Shown here piece by piece: positions 23,372 to 30,161 of a stretch of 31,078 nucleotides of DNA. The notes below the pieces were generated by a model. That model saw nothing but the letters and a program-made list of their open reading frames with translations, was not told where the DNA came from and searched no databases. The position numbers and the translations under genes are program-made. Location: IMG/VR virus record IMGVR_UViG_3300027733_000148, positions 1 through 31,078 of that record. The stretch is one strand, 5' to 3'. Numbering within the stretch: position 1 is the first letter of the stretch; each line of letters begins with the position of its first letter. Origin of the DNA: a virus.

Positions 23372-23640
23372 GCGATTTTTACGAAGGCAGAATGATTCCG
23401 CTGAAGATTGCGGATCAGGCTATTATCTCTTGCAACAAGGAGATTGAAAAACTACAGGCTGAGAACGCCCGCCTCAAAGCCGAGGTTGTGCGGCTGACCA
23501 AGGCAGGGGATTTGCTTGCTGTTCATTACACTGCTTTAAGCAAATGCGTTACCCCAAACAATGCGAAGTCGGGTAGCATAAATGATTGGACATCTGTTAT
23601 TGACTGGAACGCCGCCAAGGAGGGCAAGGGCCAGCCATGA
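23368..23640 (+). CDS. Small coiled-coil protein (90 aa)
   Basis: The start is set at MSDFYEG, which overlaps the previous stop (ATGA); a frame opening 15 nt earlier also exists. Residues about 25-50 form a strong heptad coil (KEIEKLQAENARLKAEVVRL), followed by a polar tail. The pattern is typical of small phage proteins annotated as coiled-coil or DUF. Its stop overlaps the next start, so it is translated in tandem. Partner unknown. Confidence 0.66.
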   Translation: MSDFYEGRMIPLKIADQAIISCNKEIEKLQAENARLKAEVVRLTKAGDLLAVHYTALSKCVTPNNAKSGSINDWTSVIDWNAAKEGKGQP

Positions 23641-23990
23641 CTACCCCTTATAATTCTCACCACTCGGTCAACGATATGAACGACCTAATTGACAAGTACG
23701 TGCCTGTCCGGGAAGCCGCCCTTCAAGAGCACTACATGAAGGCCGCAGAGACTCGAGCGCTCCTTAAGCGCCTCGGGTGCTGGCCTGATAAACCAAGCCG
23801 ATCACCAGAGACGCGAGGCAAGAAACCCAAGAACGGCAAGCTTGCCAGTGAGATAGGCCGCGATGCTTACCACTGGGCGTACGCCAATAAAGCCACTTAC
23901 ACCGAAGCCGCTGAACGGTTCCGCGTCTCATCCGACGCTATTCACTCCTACCGACAATACCGCAAACTCCCTAAACTCCGTACTTTATAA
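23637..23990 (+). CDS. Small DNA-binding-like protein
   Basis: A 117-aa protein. The C-terminal half contains a helix-turn-helix-like segment (DAYHWAYANKATYTEAAERF, then RVSSDAIHSYRQYRKL) after a basic stretch (SRSPETRGKKPKNGKL). The N-terminal part is helical (NDLIDKYVPVREAALQEHYM). It overlaps the previous gene (ATGA) and ends 2 nt before the acidic 85-aa gene. Likely a small transcription or host-interaction factor. Confidence 0.66.
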   Translation: MTTPYNSHHSVNDMNDLIDKYVPVREAALQEHYMKAAETRALLKRLGCWPDKPSRSPETRGKKPKNGKLASEIGRDAYHWAYANKATYTEAAERFRVSSDAIHSYRQYRKLPKLRTL

Positions 23991-23992
23991 CC

Positions 23993-24250
23993 ATGGCTGA
24001 ACATGAATTAAACATCACCCACCGTGACAACGAGTACCAGGTCATCCTTGATGGCCCGGCTATGTACGTCGACGACTCCTTCGATCATGAGTTCGGGACT
24101 GAGCAACGCGGCCATTGGGAGCTCGACTGGGAGGAAACCGAAATCATCGCAGTGCTCGACGCAGAGGGGGCCGAGATTGATGCCGACGGCGTGCCCGGCC
24201 TCATCCTTGCCATACGTGATGCCGCCCAAGAACTAGAGATTGACGGCTAA
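23993..24250 (+). CDS. Highly acidic small protein, DNA-mimic candidate
   Basis: An 85-aa protein with about 24 Asp/Glu and only 3 Arg and no Lys, so strongly negative overall. Alternating charged strands (YQVILDGPAMYVDD, then HWELDWEETEIIAVLD) suggest a compact beta-rich fold. Extreme acidity and small size in an early operon recall DNA-mimic inhibitors such as Ocr-type or anti-CRISPR proteins, but no known family is recognised and the mimic role is inference. It follows ATG-proximal TAACC from the preceding stop. Confidence 0.68.
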   Translation: MAEHELNITHRDNEYQVILDGPAMYVDDSFDHEFGTEQRGHWELDWEETEIIAVLDAEGAEIDADGVPGLILAIRDAAQELEIDG

Positions 24251-24285
24251 CCCACCCAGAGTGACCGCCAAAGCCCTTTAACCCT

Positions 24286-24759
24286 ATGACCCTAATCCTA
24301 GCCCTATCAGCCGCCTTGCTCGTCTCTGAGGCCATCCCAGAGGCAGTCGTTCAGGCGGTCGAACAGGTCGAGTCCTCTGGCCGCGGCTCTAAGACCCCAA
24401 ACGGGGATGGGGGAAAGGCTATCGGATGCCTTCAGTGGCACTCTGCCGCGTGGTCCGACTGCTCGGCTGTACGGCTTAAGGCCGGGCTGGCCGTCTACCC
24501 TTACTCTGACGCCAAGGCCCCAATCAGAGCGCGCGAGTATGCTCGCACCTGGCTAACTGTCCTGAAGGTCAGGCTGTCTACGCAGTTAGGCAGACAGCCG
24601 TTTCCCGGTGAAGTCTGGCTGGCTTGGAATCTGGGGTGGAGTGGCTTTAAGCGCTACGGATTCCAGTGGGCAGACGTTCCTCCCGCTAAGTTTGCGAAGG
24701 CCCGACAGGTCAACACGTTGGCTTGGGGCTTGCTAAAGGAAGATCAGTCAGCACGTTAA
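24286..24759 (+). CDS. Lytic transglycosylase-like endolysin
   Basis: A 157-aa protein that would cleave peptidoglycan. A hydrophobic N-terminal segment (TLILALSAALLV) may be a signal-anchor or SAR helix. The fold signature follows: VVQAVEQVESSGRG with the catalytic Glu near residue 29, then GGKAIGCLQWHSAAW (the G-A-x-G-x-x-Q strand), a Tyr-rich helix region, and WLAWNLGWSGFKRYG. This matches the SLT/lysozyme-like superfamily. It is the last gene of the rightward block, 35 nt after the acidic gene, and is separated from the spanin/holin cassette, which is transcribed the other way. A hairpin terminator follows. Confidence 0.8.
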   Translation: MTLILALSAALLVSEAIPEAVVQAVEQVESSGRGSKTPNGDGGKAIGCLQWHSAAWSDCSAVRLKAGLAVYPYSDAKAPIRAREYARTWLTVLKVRLSTQLGRQPFPGEVWLAWNLGWSGFKRYGFQWADVPPAKFAKARQVNTLAWGLLKEDQSAR

Positions 24760-24785
24760 GAACTGAGGCCCGAGCAAAATCAATT

Positions 24786-24793
24786 GTGCGGGA
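24786..24793 (-). promoter_or_regulatory. Orphan TCCCGCAC element
   Basis: An exact copy of the start-site 8-mer lies in the 82-bp convergent gap on the leftward strand, with no plausible reading frame behind it. It is either a relic or a hint that the element has a role other than translation. Confidence 0.4.
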
Positions 24794-24819
24794 TCGCAAA
24801 TGAGGGCAGTTCGGGCTTC

Positions 24820-24841
24820 GGGCCATCCGTAAGGGTGGCCC
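24820..24841 (+). terminator. Hairpin terminator with GTAA tetraloop at the convergent point
   Basis: GGGCCATCC-GTAA-GGGTGGCCC forms a 9-bp stem (one G-T pair) with a GNRA-type loop, followed by TTACCGTTT. It ends the rightward block, and its other strand may also slow the leftward block, whose last gene stops at 24842. Confidence 0.75.
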
Positions 24842-25339
24842 TTACCGTTTACGCATGACCCGGTCTAGGTCGGATTTCTTATAGAAAGCGTTGAGGTGCA
24901 AGCCTATGATGCCGCGTGGGGTCTTCCAGTATTTAGGCTTAAGACTTGCCCTGGCTACTTTTGACCGGACGGCTGCTTCTGAAATCTCATGGGTAAAAAC
25001 ATAATCCACAATACGCACCCAGCCATTAGGAACCTTATCAGCCTGATAGTGAAATAAACCATCTGAAGCTTCTCTGATTGATTGGTAAGGTGCAATAGGC
25101 TTATAAACGTAAGCCTTATGGCATTGCCCGGTAGCGACCTTAAACTTATGGGCTTTACGTTCAAGGATACCGCGACGGAACAGATCATAAGCCCTTGACG
25201 ACGCATTACGGGTATGAGCCATATCTAATTCGGTACGGATTTGCTCTACGGTGAAGAACCCGGCTGGTGGAGGGGCTATGCTCTGGTCATTATTGAGTTC
25301 ACGCATAATGCGCTCAATGATAGCGGCTGTTTTAATCAT
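24842..25339 (-). CDS. Winged-helix-like DNA-binding protein
   Basis: A 165-aa protein, the last gene of the leftward block. The N-terminal half has a winged-helix feel (FFTVEQIRTELDMAHTRNAS, SRAYDLFRRGILERKAHKFK), as in small phage replication initiators or regulators. The C-terminal half is basic (VARASLKPKYWKTPRGIIG, FYKKSDLDRVMRKR). It overlaps the phosphoesterase stop by ATGA. Function unknown; DNA binding is a modest inference. Confidence 0.62.
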   Translation of the reverse strand: MIKTAAIIERIMRELNNDQSIAPPPAGFFTVEQIRTELDMAHTRNASSRAYDLFRRGILERKAHKFKVATGQCHKAYVYKPIAPYQSIREASDGLFHYQADKVPNGWVRIVDYVFTHEISEAAVRSKVARASLKPKYWKTPRGIIGLHLNAFYKKSDLDRVMRKR

Positions 25340-26097
25340 ACGCTAATTCTCCAAGGTTGACCGGCTAGTTCCTGCGGGTGAACGTACAAGGTAGGGATAA
25401 CAAGGTCATCGCAATACTCGCCATAACAGATAGCCTGACCCCACGAAAATGATTTCCTGCGCCCATTTGCATAATCCATGCAGGCCATTCGCGTAAGCGT
25501 GCCGACATTGATGCCAATGGGACCATCGTCGCGTCGTCCTTTTGCGATGCCAGGTGAATGAGTATGCCCGAAGATGACCACTGAGACACCGCCTTTACAA
25601 TACATCTCGGCCATATCTCGGCAGGCGTTCTCGTTGTAAATGGAGCCATGGGTAATCAGGCCGTTGCCAATGCGGGAGCCTTCCCAGATTCCCCGGTAAG
25701 GGATCTGCTTAGCTTTTAACTTAAGGCAATGCTGCTGTATCTTATTAATCAATAGCCTAGCACATTCAGACACGACCTCGTTAGTGCACTGAGCCAATCG
25801 GAACAAGCGCGCCTCATGGTTACCATCATGCACGACTAGTTCTAGGTCTTTGTAGGCTTTCAGCTGCTCAAGGAACGCCAGGCCCTCATCAATGTCAGGG
25901 GCCAGCGGGTCGCCTTCGCCTTTGCCGCCACCCATCAAGGGGGATAGGTCTGTATAGTCCCCGGCATGGTCGAAGCGATGTGGACGGAAAGCCTTAATAA
26001 AATCAGTCACCCCTTTCTGGGCAGATGGGTCGATAAAATGTCCATGCGAGCAAGATACTACCGCAAATCGCTTCCACTTACGGGTGATATTACTCAC
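25336..26097 (-). CDS. Metallophosphoesterase
   Basis: A 253-aa calcineurin-like phosphoesterase. Motifs in order: SCSHGH (15-20), HAGDYTD (44-50), DGNHEAR (91-97), LITHGS (about 148-152) and FGHTHS (176-181). The first motif is normally D-x-H, but Asp is replaced by Cys here, so one metal ligand is changed. Phages use such enzymes on nucleic acids or nucleotides. It lies between the dNMP kinase and the winged-helix-like gene, overlapping both by 4 nt, so it is probably in nucleotide or DNA metabolism. It could also dephosphorylate host signals. The substrate cannot be told from sequence. Confidence 0.88.
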   Translation of the reverse strand: MSNITRKWKRFAVVSCSHGHFIDPSAQKGVTDFIKAFRPHRFDHAGDYTDLSPLMGGGKGEGDPLAPDIDEGLAFLEQLKAYKDLELVVHDGNHEARLFRLAQCTNEVVSECARLLINKIQQHCLKLKAKQIPYRGIWEGSRIGNGLITHGSIYNENACRDMAEMYCKGGVSVVIFGHTHSPGIAKGRRDDGPIGINVGTLTRMACMDYANGRRKSFSWGQAICYGEYCDDLVIPTLYVHPQELAGQPWRISV

Positions 26098-26714
26098 CGG
26101 TATAGGCTCATTGATTGAGTGAACTTACGAGCCCATTGGCTGATGAGCTCAACCGACTTATCTCCAAAGCAAACTTGAAGGGCATTGTCCCTAGTGAAGT
26201 ATCCCTTTGAAGCCATGAGGCCGATTGACTCTGCTTCCTCATTGTTAGCAGGTATATTGAACTGACGCTCAATGTAGATAGGGACATAAGACCAGCCGCG
26301 CTTAATGCATAAGGCCTCAAGCTTGTGATACTCGTTCGAGTACCGGAGGTCTGGCACAATGACTACGGAACCGGCCGATCCAGAGTCCAGCAGGGTATCG
26401 TCTGCCCAGGTGTTAATACTCTCCACTACTTTATCTACCCAGACGTTAGGGTTTTGCCTTCGGCAATATTCGCCATAAGCCACAAGCAATGGTCGAAGTG
26501 CTGCCTTTTTTGCAGTATCCTCCGTAAATACGTCAACGGAAACTCCTGCGTCATCAAGCGATGCTTGTACGGATTCCTTAAGGGCATCAGCAAACTTCAT
26601 TATGATGACCGAGTATTCAGGCTCATCTTTAGCAAGATGGTCGAAGATGGCATTTGCCAACGTATCCTTTCCTGCCCTTGCAAATCCCGCGATGGGGATA
26701 ATCACGTGCTTCAT
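26094..26714 (-). CDS. Deoxynucleoside monophosphate kinase
   Basis: A 206-aa P-loop kinase with Walker A GFARAGKDT (10-18), KFADALKES (the usual conserved F-A-x-x-L-K strand), a YGEYCRRQNPNVWVDKV segment, and VIVPDLRYSNEY, the 'D-x-R-x-x-N-E' box of phage T4-type dNMP kinases. It would convert dNMPs toward dNDPs to supply replication. The start at ATG 26714 follows an AAGTAAAGTCC leader. It overlaps the phosphoesterase start (ATGA) and comes after the recT terminator, so it may need readthrough or its own promoter. Confidence 0.9.
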   Translation of the reverse strand: MKHVIIPIAGFARAGKDTLANAIFDHLAKDEPEYSVIIMKFADALKESVQASLDDAGVSVDVFTEDTAKKAALRPLLVAYGEYCRRQNPNVWVDKVVESINTWADDTLLDSGSAGSVVIVPDLRYSNEYHKLEALCIKRGWSYVPIYIERQFNIPANNEEAESIGLMASKGYFTRDNALQVCFGDKSVELISQWARKFTQSMSLYR

Positions 26715-26759
26715 GGACTTTACTTTCTGTTACCGCATCTGCACCTATGCAAACAATAA

Positions 26760-26783
26760 GGCCGACCCCTTACGAGATCGGCC
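26760..26783 (-). terminator. Terminator after recT with GTAA loop
   Basis: On the leftward strand GGCCGATCTC-GTAA-GGGGTCGGCC forms an 10-11-bp stem with two G-T pairs, followed by TTATTGTTT. It lies between recT and the dNMP kinase and shares the GTAA loop with the hairpin at 24820. Confidence 0.8.
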
Positions 26784-26809
26784 CGGCTACACGGCACTCC
26801 TGCGTCAGC

Positions 26810-27595
26810 CTAAATATCAATCGGCTCGTCGGCGGTAGCGACGGCCTCTGGCTCTACGGCCTTGGCCTTCTTCACGGCTTCCTTGATGGCCTCAGCTGCA
26901 GGCTGGACTGGCTGGCCTTCAACGGTTCGATGACCGTACTCGGCCTCGTTGTCTTTATGGATGGCTTCCTGCACGTCACGCGGCAAACGCGGAAGCCATT
27001 TAGCAAGGCGCTTAAAGGCGGTCTTCTTCCACATCTCCATTGGGTAAGTTGCCCAAGGACCTGACGCACCAGAACGGCTTGCCTTACGGATGGCCTCGAC
27101 CTCGGCCTTGCTCATCTGAATGGCGGCAGTCTCACCGTCCTTGAAGCGAACCATGGCGTAGACCGCATAAGGTTCTCCACGATCCTTGGATAAATCCACG
27201 ACGTGCTCCTCGACCTTGCCAAGATTGAATCGGTACTTGTCGGCGTTGCATACGATGTCGGCGTGGATGTGAGCCACTTCGCCGGAGCGCATGACGAGCG
27301 CAAGGATGCCCTTGTAGTCGAACTGCAGGGTAGCGTCATTGCCATAGGGGATAAGGTGGGCGTGATGGCCGTCTGGCATCAAGCCCCATTGGGCGGCTTG
27401 CAGGATGACCGAGGCCACGCTGGATGGGGTGCAATCCCACAGCTTAGGGTTCTTGTTACAGGCCGTGATAACGCAGCGCATAAAGCGGCTTGCGTCGTCG
27501 GCGTTAGGCAAAGCCTTCGCAACCTGCTCTTGCAGGGACTGCGAGCGGACAAGCTCGATGGTGTTCTTCGGTTGGAGTGCGGGTGTTGTGCTCAT
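26810..27595 (-). CDS. recT: RecT-family single-strand annealing protein
   Basis: A 261-aa annealing protein that pairs complementary single strands made by the exonuclease. RecT features: FMRCVITACNKNPKLWDCTP, a SVASVILQAAQWGLMPDG core, HLIPYGNDATLQFDYKGIL, and VYAMVRFKDGETA. The C-terminus (EAVKKAKAVEPEAVATADEP) is a charged tail. The gene follows the exonuclease by 11 nt and starts after TTCCCACC just upstream of the ATG. The pair is the classic RecE/RecT arrangement and suggests recombination-dependent replication or concatemer formation. Confidence 0.96.
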   Translation of the reverse strand: MSTTPALQPKNTIELVRSQSLQEQVAKALPNADDASRFMRCVITACNKNPKLWDCTPSSVASVILQAAQWGLMPDGHHAHLIPYGNDATLQFDYKGILALVMRSGEVAHIHADIVCNADKYRFNLGKVEEHVVDLSKDRGEPYAVYAMVRFKDGETAAIQMSKAEVEAIRKASRSGASGPWATYPMEMWKKTAFKRLAKWLPRLPRDVQEAIHKDNEAEYGHRTVEGQPVQPAAEAIKEAVKKAKAVEPEAVATADEPIDI

Positions 27596-27606
27596 GGTGG
27601 GAAGGG

Positions 27607-28395
27607 TTAGACGTTAAACTTGGAGAGGTCCACTTCGATAACACCGGGGCCGGTCTTGTGAGGCCACGCGGCTGGGTCGATACCAATCGTGGTCTGGTAA
27701 GCGGCCATCAGGTCGAGTCCGTTGCGGTAGCGACGGCGTCCGACTTCGATATCGGCCTCGGTCATCACGAACACTTGGACGAAAATCTCTGGGGCGTCCT
27801 TGCCCTCGATAGCGATGAAGGCAAAGCCGATGGGCTTGCGCTTGGTCATGGCCTCGATGCCGTCTTGATAGATGGCGGCCTGCCTGTCGTATCCAAACTC
27901 CCAGCAACTGCGCCTAAAAGCAAAGTGGTCTATTGATGGGGTTGTTTTTATGTCTACGAGCAGACCGTCTTCCCGGTAGCGATCAGGTCGGCAGCGCATC
28001 GGGATGCCGGTGGCCTCGTCAGTCCAGAAGTAGGAAGCTTCATTTACACCTTCGCCAGCCAGGAGCGACGCGGCCTCAGTGTCCTGCTGCACAGCGGCGG
28101 CGATGGAAGTCAGTTGCACGTACTCGTCATGGCTCACAATCTCTTTGCCAATGCTTGCCATTTCAAACTCCTCTTCGCGGGCCTTGGCTCCCTTGCCCTT
28201 GTCGAGACCCTCGGGCATCACGGCCCACTCGGAGCCGACGAGCTGAGGCTCAAGGATGATAGTATGGACAAGCGAACCCCAACGGAGTGAGGGGGTCTTC
28301 TTGCGGGGCGTGTTCATGAGCCGGGGAGACTCAAGGAAGCGGGACAGTTTGGAGTTACTGACCGCCGAGCTGGCGTGGTATTCTTTATTATTCAT
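27607..28395 (-). CDS. RecE-like PD-(D/E)xK exonuclease
   Basis: A 262-aa exonuclease that resects double-strand ends to load RecT. The start is set at MNNKEYHASS (28395), which directly follows a TCCCGCAC element; an upstream frame of 61 codons lies in the ligase region and is rejected. Family marks: SNSKLSRFLESPR with the Ser-rich helix, LRWGSLVHTIILEP (the conserved G-x-x-H-x-x-x-L-E), RCRPDRYREDGLLVDIKTT with the D-(x)n-D-x-K catalytic residues, and GYDRQAAIYQDG. Partner: RecT immediately downstream. Confidence 0.94.
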   Translation of the reverse strand: MNNKEYHASSAVSNSKLSRFLESPRLMNTPRKKTPSLRWGSLVHTIILEPQLVGSEWAVMPEGLDKGKGAKAREEEFEMASIGKEIVSHDEYVQLTSIAAAVQQDTEAASLLAGEGVNEASYFWTDEATGIPMRCRPDRYREDGLLVDIKTTPSIDHFAFRRSCWEFGYDRQAAIYQDGIEAMTKRKPIGFAFIAIEGKDAPEIFVQVFVMTEADIEVGRRRYRNGLDLMAAYQTTIGIDPAAWPHKTGPGVIEVDLSKFNV

Positions 28396-28403
28396 GTGCG
28401 GGA
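28396..28403 (-). promoter_or_regulatory. TCCCGCAC start-site element, exonuclease
   Basis: The exact 8-mer directly abuts ATG 28395, preceded by TTTT. It sits in the 13-nt gap after the ligase stop and decides the MNNKEYH start. Confidence 0.6.
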
Positions 28404-28408
28404 AAAAC

Positions 28409-29296
28409 TTACTTGTCGCCTCGGATGCGAGGGTGACGCATGGAGCCATCGGGCGTCTTGCTCTGGAAGGTAACCTCAAGCCAGGAGCCGATGACGGTAT
28501 CGCGGTTCTCCCAGATTGAGGAGCGTTGCTCGTCGGTAAAGCCACCGCCCACACGCACCAAGCGTCCGTTATTCTCAACGACTACGTGGCCCATCGTGCC
28601 AGCCAGACGGCCTTTGCCCTCATGCACTGATACCACCGGGCAATCCTCGGCGTCAACGGCCTTGACCTTAAGCCATGCAGTCGAGCGCTTACCCTGCGTA
28701 TAAGGGGCTTCAGTGTCCTTGACCATCGCACCCTCGAAACCCTGAGAGACGAAGCGACGGAAGGCATCGTTAGGCGAGATGCCCATGAAAGACTCTACCA
28801 ACTTAATCTTGTCAGAGTAAGTGAAGCCAGACATCAGTTTGCGGCGCTCAAAGTATGATCCGATATCGTCGGGCACATCAAGCAACCATAGCCTAGCGTC
28901 CGTAGCAGGTTCGCTAGAGCGAATGTCGCCAACAGAATCGTAGAAATCAGCGCCGGATACAGCCTCGCAATCAAAGGTGAACACGCCGTGCTTGCTGGCA
29001 GTGTCAGCGAACCATGCACCAAGGTGCTCGATGGACGGCAGCGGATTGCCGTTTCGAGTCTTCATGCCGACTGCCAAAGACTCTCGACAGACTTCAACAA
29101 TCACGCGGACGCCGTCAATCTTCGGCTCGACTGCGTAAGAATCTGGCAATATTCCCTTATATGGGCGAGCCAGCATAGCCGGTGACAGCGGAGCCTTAGG
29201 CTCCTTGCGTGGGCCGACGCGGAAGTTCGGCTGACTTTCAACCATGTTAAAGATGAACGCGTACAGGTCAGCGTTCGAGTCGGAGGATGTGCTCAT
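28409..29296 (-). CDS. ATP-dependent DNA ligase
   Basis: A 295-aa ligase starting at MSTSSDSN (29296), chosen over an 11-codon longer frame because TCCCGCAC sits 3 nt before it. The catalytic Lys lies in EPKIDGVR (K59-G62). Other motifs: TFDCEAV (motif III-like), FEGAMVKD (IV) and STAWLKVKAVD (V), with a C-terminal OB domain (VHEGKGRLAGTMGHVV to HPRIRGDK). Small size matches compact phage ligases. It would seal nicks in replicated or recombined DNA. It opens the ligase-exo-recT group after the lysis cassette. Confidence 0.95.
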   Translation of the reverse strand: MSTSSDSNADLYAFIFNMVESQPNFRVGPRKEPKAPLSPAMLARPYKGILPDSYAVEPKIDGVRVIVEVCRESLAVGMKTRNGNPLPSIEHLGAWFADTASKHGVFTFDCEAVSGADFYDSVGDIRSSEPATDARLWLLDVPDDIGSYFERRKLMSGFTYSDKIKLVESFMGISPNDAFRRFVSQGFEGAMVKDTEAPYTQGKRSTAWLKVKAVDAEDCPVVSVHEGKGRLAGTMGHVVVENNGRLVRVGGGFTDEQRSSIWENRDTVIGSWLEVTFQSKTPDGSMRHPRIRGDK

Positions 29297-29299
29297 GTT

Positions 29300-29307
29300 G
29301 TGCGGGA
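29300..29307 (-). promoter_or_regulatory. TCCCGCAC start-site element, ligase
   Basis: The exact 8-mer lies 3 nt upstream of ATG 29296 on the coding strand. It is part of a 117-nt gene-free leader that also holds a promoter candidate. Confidence 0.6.
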
Positions 29308-29314
29308 TAGGCAA

Positions 29315-29343
29315 GGTATGCCCATGCACGGATGCTCCGTCAA
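29315..29343 (-). promoter_or_regulatory. Promoter candidate for ligase-exo-recT
   Basis: On the leftward strand TTGACG (29338-29343, 5 of 6 to consensus) is followed by a 17-nt spacer and CATACC (29315-29320, weak). Transcription would begin close to the TCCCGCAC element, giving a very short leader. The -10 match is poor. Confidence 0.35.
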
Positions 29344-29413
29344 GGGAGAATCTGCCCCTGCCTAAAATCCCTTAGGAGGTGGGGGTAGTGGTCAGGGGGT
29401 ATTCTGCCTAGGG

Positions 29414-29716
29414 TCAGCCCTTAGAACGCCAGCCACGGACCGTCTGGAGGGCTTTCCTGATAAGCTCTGGGCTACAGAAGCCAGCCATGCCTGCGACCGC
29501 CAGATGGAAAGTCCCCTGTGCCTCGGTAAACCAGCCCTTGGAAGCCATGCCTACGAGGACGGCCACCAGTCCAGCCATTACAGTCTGAACGGCTAAGGCC
29601 GCTAGGCTCTCGCGCTTGTCGGCGCATAAGGCCCGGATAAGGAACGCCCCGACGCCCATGCCAGCGGCGATGGTCGCGTCGTTGAGGTTGTCGGGAGGGG
29701 TAGTCAGGGCGCTCAT
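29414..29716 (-). CDS. Holin-like membrane protein (100 aa)
   Basis: The start is set at MSALTTPPDN (29716), which overlaps the previous stop (ATGA). Two or three hydrophobic stretches are visible: AGMGVGAFLIRAL, AVQTVMAGLVAVLVGM, and the GTFHLAVAGMAGFCS area. A basic tail (KALQTVRGWRSKG) follows. Size, topology and position in the lysis cassette fit a holin that holes the inner membrane to release the endolysin. The endolysin gene is elsewhere. A specific holin family cannot be named with certainty. Confidence 0.68.
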   Translation of the reverse strand: MSALTTPPDNLNDATIAAGMGVGAFLIRALCADKRESLAALAVQTVMAGLVAVLVGMASKGWFTEAQGTFHLAVAGMAGFCSPELIRKALQTVRGWRSKG

Positions 29717-29877
29717 TTGCGGACAGAGATTAAAAGCATAATATTGGCTAGGCTGTAACAGGCCCACATCACGGCCAAAGCTGGACGACCTATGCAGAAG
29801 CAAGCAATGCTTGCAGACAAGTAGGCTGCTGAGGCAATCCCTGGCACGATCAAGGTGGTAAAGGTTTCGGTGGTCAT
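29713..29877 (-). CDS. Small two-helix membrane protein (54 aa)
   Basis: A protein from ATG 29877, overlapping the metalloprotease stop (TCACATGA). It has a short polar start, then two hydrophobic helices (LIVPGIASAAYLSASIACF and ALAVMWACYSLANIMLLIS) and a basic end (VRK). It is a second holin/antiholin or small membrane accessory candidate beside the 100-aa holin-like protein. The stop overlaps the next ATG. Confidence 0.6.
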   Translation of the reverse strand: MTTETFTTLIVPGIASAAYLSASIACFCIGRPALAVMWACYSLANIMLLISVRK

Positions 29878-30161
29878 GTGATGCGCGGGGGCTTGGCGTT
29901 CTTGTCCATAAGGACGCGGCGGTAGTTCTGAGCCCAGAGCACCTTGCAAATCATCTTTCCGGTGCGGTCGACTTCGGACTCGCCCATTCCCGGATGGCAA
30001 AGATGCGTGACCTCATGGATCAAAGTTTCGAGCATCCGTTTTGCACCAAGGCGCGGATCTATTTCGAGCTTGTTCTCTCCGAGGAAGGCCTGTCCCCAGG
30101 CACGTTCACGACCTAGGCGACGATGCACCACTTTCACTGGCTTATTTTTGCGGCGGCTCAT
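29874..30161 (-). CDS. Small HExxH zinc metalloprotease-like protein
   Basis: A 95-aa SprT/zincin-type protein. It has ETLIHEVTHLCHPGMGESEVDRTG, with H49-E50-x-x-H53 and a downstream Glu (61 or 63) as third ligand, then MICKVLWAQNYRRVL. Basic N-terminus (MSRRKNKPVKVVHRRLGR). Proteins of this compact type are common in phages near lysis genes, but their substrate is not established. It lies between the spanin-like lipoprotein and the small membrane proteins, overlapping both by 4 nt. It may process a virion or host protein, or act in lysis; this is inference. Confidence 0.78.
   Translation of the reverse strand: MSRRKNKPVKVVHRRLGRERAWGQAFLGENKLEIDPRLGAKRMLETLIHEVTHLCHPGMGESEVDRTGKMICKVLWAQNYRRVLMDKNAKPPRIT

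Noticed and set aside
24786-24830. Tiny + strand frame beginning ATG 24800 in the convergent gap
   Set aside because: It would encode only about 10 residues, overlaps the terminator stem and has no start element.
28396-28578. Longer start for the exonuclease (61 more codons)
   Set aside because: The extension overlaps the ligase C-terminus, looks like a frame shadow, and lies upstream of the TCCCGCAC element that abuts MNNKEYH.
29344-29413. Possible terminator CCTAA/TTAGG after the holin-like gene
   Set aside because: The stem is only 5 bp with an AT-rich closing end and no U-run, so it is too weak to call.
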